64,000 bases of DNA from Seriola aureovittata (lineage: Eukaryota > Chordata > Actinopteri > Carangiformes > Carangidae), in assembly GCF_021018895.1 (NCBI RefSeq), contig NC_079380.1, forward strand, positions 2,389,001 through 2,453,000, written 5' to 3'. Made by a program: the position numbers and the translations under genes. Below, in pieces: positions 58,835 through 64,000 of the stretch. Within the stretch, counting starts at the first letter, position 1. Each line of letters starts with the position of its first letter. The notes under the pieces were generated by a model, which saw nothing but the letters and a program-made list of their open reading frames with translations, was not told where the DNA came from and made no database searches.

Positions 58835-59182
58835 TTTTCCATCCATACCTTCAGCTGTAACACAGCCAAAATGATCAGCAAATCAAAAAAGAAAAGTAAA
58901 GAAAATGTCAAAAAAAGGACAGAGGGACCCCTGGGGGTTAATAAATCCCATGAACCGCTATTTAAATTACCACTATTATGTTTTTTTCTGTGCTAAATTT
59001 AACATTACTGGGGAGGAGAGCAACGCGACTAGAAGTGACAGTGAGAGAGGGCTAGTAGCTTCTCCTCTCCTCTGTCTCAGCGGAGACCGTCACAACTTCA
59101 TTCACTCTTTTAACAAAACAAAAAAAAAGCAACGAAGGAAGCAGTAAATGGACTTACATATTTAAGACCTAACTAAATGTAA
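58835..59182. other. Spacer between satellite and TIR element
   Basis: It contains an 80-codon frame (58,905-59,147) ending in a lysine-rich stretch. I do not recognise it, and no gene is supported. Confidence 0.3.
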
Positions 59183-59800
59183 TTAGTGCCACGGGTGCTC
59201 AGCTCTGAGGCACTCCTCTACAGCTAGAGAGAGGAGTGCCTCGGGGCGGAAAAAAAAAGGTTATTTTTTACTGCTTTTTACTGCTTCACGCACTCTAGCC
59301 AACTGACGCTTTCACTCTAACTTTGAAGAAAAAGTGATTTGCACTCCTCCTTTGAGTGCTCACAGTTTTAAAAGTTTACATGTTATGTAAAAACAGTTCC
59401 TGTCTTTTTGAGAGAGCAGAAGTTTTCCTCCGTTTTATAGTTTGAATCACATTTCTACATGCAGGTATGAGAGAGCTGGGTGACTCAGAAAAAAGGTGCA
59501 ATTTTGTAGAAAAAAGGTGGGTTTCTAAAGAAAATTCCAATGCATTTCTAATGCATTATTTATTCCCAGTTTTTTGGGAATAACTTTGGGAAAAATTGGA
59601 ATTTTAACACCAAAAGTCATAGCACCCCTTTCGGGATCAAGACGCACGCTTTGATGTATATATTACCGGGGTTTTCTCAAAGCTGCGGGACGAGTTACGC
59701 GCCGAAATTTGGCGGAAGAATAATAAACCCGAAACAGAATATTAATAGAGCTATTCTAGCTGTAGAGGAGTGCCTCGGAGCTGAGCACCCGTGGCACTAA
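59183..59800. mobile_element. MITE, about 618 bp, PIF/Harbinger-like by its TAA duplication
   Basis: Terminal inverted repeats of about 45 bp begin TTAGTGCCACGGGTGCTCAG at 59,183, with the complement ending at 59,800 (one mismatch seen). The 3 bases on each side are TAA (59,180-59,182 and 59,801-59,803), a 3-bp TWA target duplication as in PIF/Harbinger elements. It is non-coding inside. Confidence 0.6.
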
Positions 59801-60170
59801 TAATACTGATGTACAGATTAATGAGTATTATTATTAAATGAGATGAATCTAGAAAAATGGCATTATCCCTAACTAGTTTCTCTGATTATTCAATGTTTTT
59901 ATATATCATACCACCATTTACTGCAAACACAAATATAATTTTGTATACCACAGTGAGTTCTTTCATCATATTCTGTGATGTGTGGTGTCACCATACTTGT
60001 CATACTTACATGTAAAATGATCAAGGTAGATTCATCTATAATTCCATTTTAGCTTTATCATTTGAGGGTTGTCTGACAGTTTCATCATTTCATCACAGTG
60101 ATCACTAGCTGATACATGTTCCTTTATGGCAGATGTTTCTTTGTGTGTCGTTACAGGTGAGAACATGAAT

Positions 60171-60211
60171 GTAGTCCCCCACTACCAGAAATTATGCAGT
60201 TGAGATTCCCC
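60171..60211 (-). pseudogene. U1 snRNA 3' fragment
   Basis: The minus strand reads GGGGAATCTCAACTGCATAA then TTTCTGGTAGTGGGGGACTA, i.e. the 3' strand of SL3, the Sm site and the start of SL4 of U1, with one or two mismatches. Nothing else of the gene is present. It is a remnant from turnover of U1 units in this region. Confidence 0.7.
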
Positions 60212-61140
60212 CTGTTCAGGTAATTCACACCACAGGAGAATACAGGAGGAGTCAACAATACAGCTCACCGTCTTTGAAAGCAAATGTGGCAGAGACTGAT
60301 GATATCATCTGCATCTATTTTATTGTGTGATTAATGGCCATTTCATATTTATAACGTTTTTTATTGTGACATCTCTGAAGCCATTCAAGCATGCTGCTAT
60401 AACAACACAATGTATATTTAAAATTATATTTATAAAGTATAGTTGTATAAGCAAATTCTGTATAATTCATGTCATTTATTCATGTTATTGGTATATTTAT
60501 AAAGTATAGTTGTATAGGCAAATTCTGTATAATTCATGTCATTTATTCATGTTATTGGACTGATTTCTTTTTTCAATTAAATATAGCTTATTTTATCAAA
60601 AGTATGCCTGTCAGAATATTTTGTCTTTTCTCTACATGTCATTAATTTACATTACTCATTATTTATCTTTTAATATGATTAAAGTATACTAATGTGTCTG
60701 AGGCTGGGCAAAGCTCACCCTCATTGTTGCATTCAATAACTGAAATTCTGCAACTCACTGTTAGTGTAACACTGAACACCTATTTAAATAAATAAATGCA
60801 ATTTAGAATGAAAAGTCAAAAATCCAAAACTGTAATATGTAGATGACAAATATAACTATTTAAGATGTAGCCAATGAGATGCAATTATTTACAGATGAAA
60901 ATCTTTCCTCAAGATCACCCTATTGAAATTTAAAAAAAAAAAAAAAACACCACAGCATAATAGATTAGACAATTTAATAGGTAAATATAACAAATATGAA
61001 GATTATTTACAATATTTATAATGCAGCTGTATCATATTTACAGATGTGTTATTTACATTCTATTGCCCCAGGTTGTCAACAACAGAGGTGAAATGATCAA
61101 AAGTGTTGTACACTCTGTTGTCCAGACCTTTTGAAGTTGA
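60212..61140. other. AT-rich spacer with a short local duplication
   Basis: A 60-70-bp segment (tataaagtatagttgtata ... catgtcatttattcatgtta) is directly repeated at about 60,430 and 60,495. No gene was seen. Confidence 0.5.
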
Positions 61141-61150
61141 CATATTTTTT

Positions 61151-62425
61151 ACTGGGCAGAAAGTCTTTTTTTTTGTACTTTTTGTGTCCCTGGGTTGGCT
61201 GACCACAGAGTGAACAGACAGGGAAGTTTTGCACTCGTGACAATTTGGCTCCTACTCCTGAGGGCTGTTCCTGTACCTTACGCTTATACTGTGTGGCTCT
61301 TGCCCAGCTGATGGACTGAGTGGCAGCATTATGAGCCGTGTGGGGGGGCCAGAAGTCTCAGGAGTTGCCGGAGCGGCAGGCGTTATGGGCAGTGTGAAGG
61401 GGCCAGCAATCACAGGAACTGCCTGAGTTGCAGGCATTATGAGACGTGGGGGGGGGCAGAAGTCTCAGGAGTTGCCCGAGCGGCAGGCGTTATGGGCCGT
61501 GTGGAGGGGCCTGGTGGTCTGGTGATGGTAGAAGTGGCAGGGTTTTTGTTTGGCTGAGGCCGTACTGCAGGCAGCACTGGTGGTTGAGGCCGGGAGAGTG
61601 GCACAATTAGGTCAGTCCTTCCCTTTAACACCTTTGTCCCTGCTGTGCTGGGTGTGGGCACATACTCCATCAGTGGGTATTCTGTTGGAGGCAGGACTGC
61701 TGGCTGGAGTGGTGCTGGAGGGAGCTCTGAGGATGAAATGGAGGATATTTTTGTGATGGCGGATGATGGCTGTCTTGTAGCATGCAGGTTGAGGAGTCGC
61801 TCTTGTTGACGAATGAAGTCCCGCACAGTCTTGATGTTTTTGGCAGAGGAATGCCTGCTTTGGACAGGACCGGATCCTCTACCAAAATCCGGTGCTGGAT
61901 CCGCTCATAGGCCTTCCAGATGCTCGTCTTCTCAGGGCTGCTGCCGGACTGGGTACGCAACCACAACAGTTTCACCAGCGTGTACATCAGCCTGTTGTGC
62001 TGAGCACTGATGTCCTGTTGTGCTGGTGCGTATCGCCTGGCCATCTTTAACCGCTGTATCACTGCAGCATCAACAAGATCATCCCTCTTTGTGCGGCAGT
62101 AGAGGGTGTTGCCCCAGTGTGTTCGATAGAGCTGGTTGAACCTCTGTGGAGTCTTGTCGTGATCCTCCACTTTATTCCAGACTTGGAGGACCCCGTCCCT
62201 CTGCTCTGTGGTTAGTGACAGCTTGTCCTCTGTCAGGCCAATCTCCACCAGCACAGAGCAGAACATTTCCAACTTCTGGAAGCCAGGAAGTGGATTTGGA
62301 CTGCAGGCATCCTCCTGTTTAAAAAAAATGCCATATAAATATGATAAGTTCAAATGTGTACATTGTCCAGTAACCAGTAAATTGTTCTTAACAAAATTAT
62401 TTTAGCAGAGACACAGATACTCACG
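61151..62425 (-). pseudogene. Broken copy of a teleost multicopy, transposon-associated gene
   Basis: Read on the minus strand, a short 3' end of an exon finishes at a donor at about 62,424 (gctttc|gtgagt). After a small intron, an exon starts at an acceptor near 62,313 (tttaaacag|gag). It encodes EDACSPNPLPGFQKLEMFCS, SLTTEQRDGVLQVWNKVEDH, HWGNTLYCRTKRDDLVDAAV and NRLMYTLVKLLWLRTQ. This resembles an uncharacterised protein family found in many copies in fish genomes. The frame shifts at a run of five A near 61,840; the correct continuation (IKTVRDFIRQQERLLNL) is in another frame. A Pro/Thr/Ala-rich linker follows. A further frame carries FPVCSLCGQPTQGHKKY, a CxxC zinc-ribbon-like tail, ending near 61,151. 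With at least two frame breaks it is probably dead. Function is unknown. Confidence 0.6.
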
Positions 62426-62438
62426 AAAGCTGGCGGGT

Positions 62439-63003
62439 GAGCAAAAGCAGACATTAGAGCACGCAATTCCTTTTTTCCGTTACCTCATAGGCCACGCCCA
62501 CTCTTTTAAGAGACTCTAGTGGACACCAAGCTTGGCGCAAACATAACTTCAGAGCTCAAACTCAAGAGTCACCATCTTGAAGAGAGCTGATTTTCTTTGA
62601 CATAATGATCAGGGGAGAGCGCGAACGCAGTCCCCCACTACCAAAAATTATGCAGTCGAGATTCCCACATTTGGGGAATTCGCAAAGGTCAGCACAGCCG
62701 GGGTGCAATGGCTGAGCCTCGCCCTGGGTGAACCACCTTCTTGATCATGGTATCTCCCCTGCCAGGTAAGTATGAGTTGGAAGTGTCTGAGAAGGGGGCT
62801 CCTTCCCAGGCACAGCTCTCTGGCTGATGGTGCCCGAAATGCATGATACCAGAGTTCAGTGCCTTGAGAGTTAGCTCACCTTCATCTGACACACAAGGTG
62901 CTGAAAAGTTGAATACAATGCTGCAGTTTGACAAGGGCTTATGGTACGCATGATATCGTCTTTGTACTATCGCAAAGTTTTTTGTACCAAAACATAGCAA
63001 AAC
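62439..63003 (-). repeat. Solitary inverted U1 unit (565-bp core)
   Basis: The sequence corresponds to the array unit but lacks a 148-bp block present in every array unit (42,774-42,921 in the first). The shared core is bordered on both sides by the 7-mer TTTTGCT, here and in the array. It abuts the exon end of the broken gene at 62,425. It carries a full U1 gene. Confidence 0.85.
62610..62773 (-). ncRNA. RNU1: U1 snRNA gene, solitary inverted copy with canonical Sm site
   Basis: A complete 164-nt U1 on the minus strand. The RNA differs from the array copies at the Sm site, which is AATTTTTGG rather than AATTTCTGG; otherwise it appears identical. The PSE-like CACCATCAGCCAGAGAGCTG and the 3' flank GTCAAAGAAAATCAG are kept, so it may be active. 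Its upstream region has the cagcaccttgtgtgtcagat variant found in only one array copy. Confidence 0.93.
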
Positions 63004-63157
63004 ACAAGTTGGTTAAAAGACTGAAGTCAACACTAAGCTTCATGGTATACCGCAGACGCTGCTGTGCAGCCACACCGCCACTTTCAGGACAACTTGCAAA
63101 ATGAGCAGCACGTTGCCATTTTGAAGGGCTTTATATTTCTCCAATGTAATGATCAGA

Positions 63158-63592
63158 GGCAAGTTCAACATACCCAGGGTAACTTGTAGCTATCTGGCTT
63201 GACTGAAACCAACATTGGCTGTCCTGGATTACCTGTACTACGCAGCTGGTTATCACCTGGCTCAGTTTAGCATTGAGTTGTTAATTATAAGCAACATGAT
63301 CAGAACCACGAATTAAGTACTTCATACAATATAAGAAGAAACGCTGATACTTGCCTGTATGTTACATCAACGTCCAAAAGTGATATTCAATAAGTTGAAA
63401 TGTCAACAATGTGATCCCATAAGTGCAATAAAAAATATTATTTCCATGTCAGAGTATAATTTCTATTAAGAGTTAGACTAAAGATGTATTGTTAATAAGT
63501 GAATGAATTATCATTTCGTCTGAGTATTTTCACTCTTCAGTCTGATGATGAACAAACTATTATGAACATGAGATGCAGATAAAACATTTAAA
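63158..63592 (+). mobile_element. Truncated third copy of the 1.1-kb MITE
   Basis: It begins near gcaagttcaacatacccagg, shares 'ggttatcacctggctcagtt' and the 'gatgaacaaactattatgaa' block with 8883-9958, and breaks off after gcagataaaacatttaaag, where the text of another common fish repeat (aaaggtacaatgtgtaagat) begins. Confidence 0.55.
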
Positions 63593-63595
63593 GTT

Positions 63596-64000
63596 AAAGG
63601 TACAATGTGTAAGATCTGGCCAGAGTTCAAAATGTTAAAAAAAAAAAGAACTAACACTATCAATAGTATGTGAAGGAGCCACAGTGAAGATGTCATGACC
63701 AAGACCTCCATTTATTGTATTTGAGAGATATCTACCGCTCCGACAAGAAAGGCCGTTCGACAGCAAAGAAGCAAAACACAAGTAAATCGTGGTGTGGCTT
63801 TCCACTGCTGGATACAGTTCCGGGCGAGTAAAGAGATGAGACTTTTCTTTTAGACTGGTGAGTAACATCTAATGTTGGTCTGTAGTGAAAAGTATCATTA
63901 GTGCAAATGACCAACCGTACTGACAAACAATTCAAGTGGCATAAATGTATGATGTTGACGTTTTAGTGATTTAGTAGAATTTAGCCTGTTCCTGCGGCTG
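63596..64000. repeat. Probable interspersed repeat start, then unassigned sequence
   Basis: The text 'taaaggtacaatgtgtaaga' followed by 'tctggccagag' opens many fish repeats. The remaining 350 bases hold no gene I can support. Confidence 0.3.

Noticed and set aside
58905..59147. 80-codon ORF beside the satellite
   Set aside because: No family match, the AT-rich context ends in a poly-lysine stretch from an A-rich run, and it sits between two repeats.

Overview
The window is vertebrate genomic DNA, most likely from a ray-finned (teleost) fish. Protein-coding genes are split by GT-AG introns, and the encoded proteins match human SCAF1, SNRNP70 (U1-70K), LIN7B and PPP1R35 exon by exon. SCAF1, SNRNP70 and LIN7B lie together on human 19q13.33. 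The introns and spacers are full of teleost-type MITEs, LINE 3' fragments, a tRNA-derived SINE and a DIRS-like gag remnant. The species cannot be named from the sequence.

Layout: 1-2 kb holds no confident gene, only a possible minus-strand last exon at 994-1205. SCAF1 (+) runs from a promoter near 2.05 kb to a stop at 12,647. SNRNP70 (+) is coded at 14,622-22,016. LIN7B (+) is coded at 23,129-30,951. PPP1R35 (+) is coded at 35,362-38,128. From 38.3 to 42.7 kb is transposon debris. From 42,709 to 53,465 is a tandem array of 716-bp units, each with one complete 164-nt U1 snRNA gene: 13 full copies are visible, at least one more lies in a 500-N gap, and a last copy is truncated. From about 53.5 to 58.8 kb is an AT-rich satellite of roughly 36-bp monomers, carrying three copies of a longer tRNA-like insert. 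From 59 to 64 kb are a TIR element, a U1 fragment, a broken transposon-associated multicopy gene, and a solitary inverted U1 unit with an intact U1 gene.

How the parts relate: the notable theme is the U1 snRNP. The gene for its signature protein U1-70K and a large U1 RNA cluster lie about 20 kb apart on the same strand. The large SNRNP70 intron carries a candidate poison exon whose fourth codon is an in-frame stop. About 1.1 kb further on it carries a cluster of evenly spaced TGGTAAGG-type 5' splice-site look-alikes, which are complementary to the U1 5' end. Together these look like a feedback device by which U1 snRNP could sense and limit U1-70K production. SCAF1 is itself an SR-related factor linked to the RNA polymerase II CTD, so three of the loci serve transcription-coupled splicing. 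The U1 copies in the array differ from human U1 by changes that keep the helices paired, which supports real RNA genes over decayed copies.

Limits: exon borders were read from splice motifs and protein similarity recalled from memory. No alignment, covariance-model search or expression data were available.
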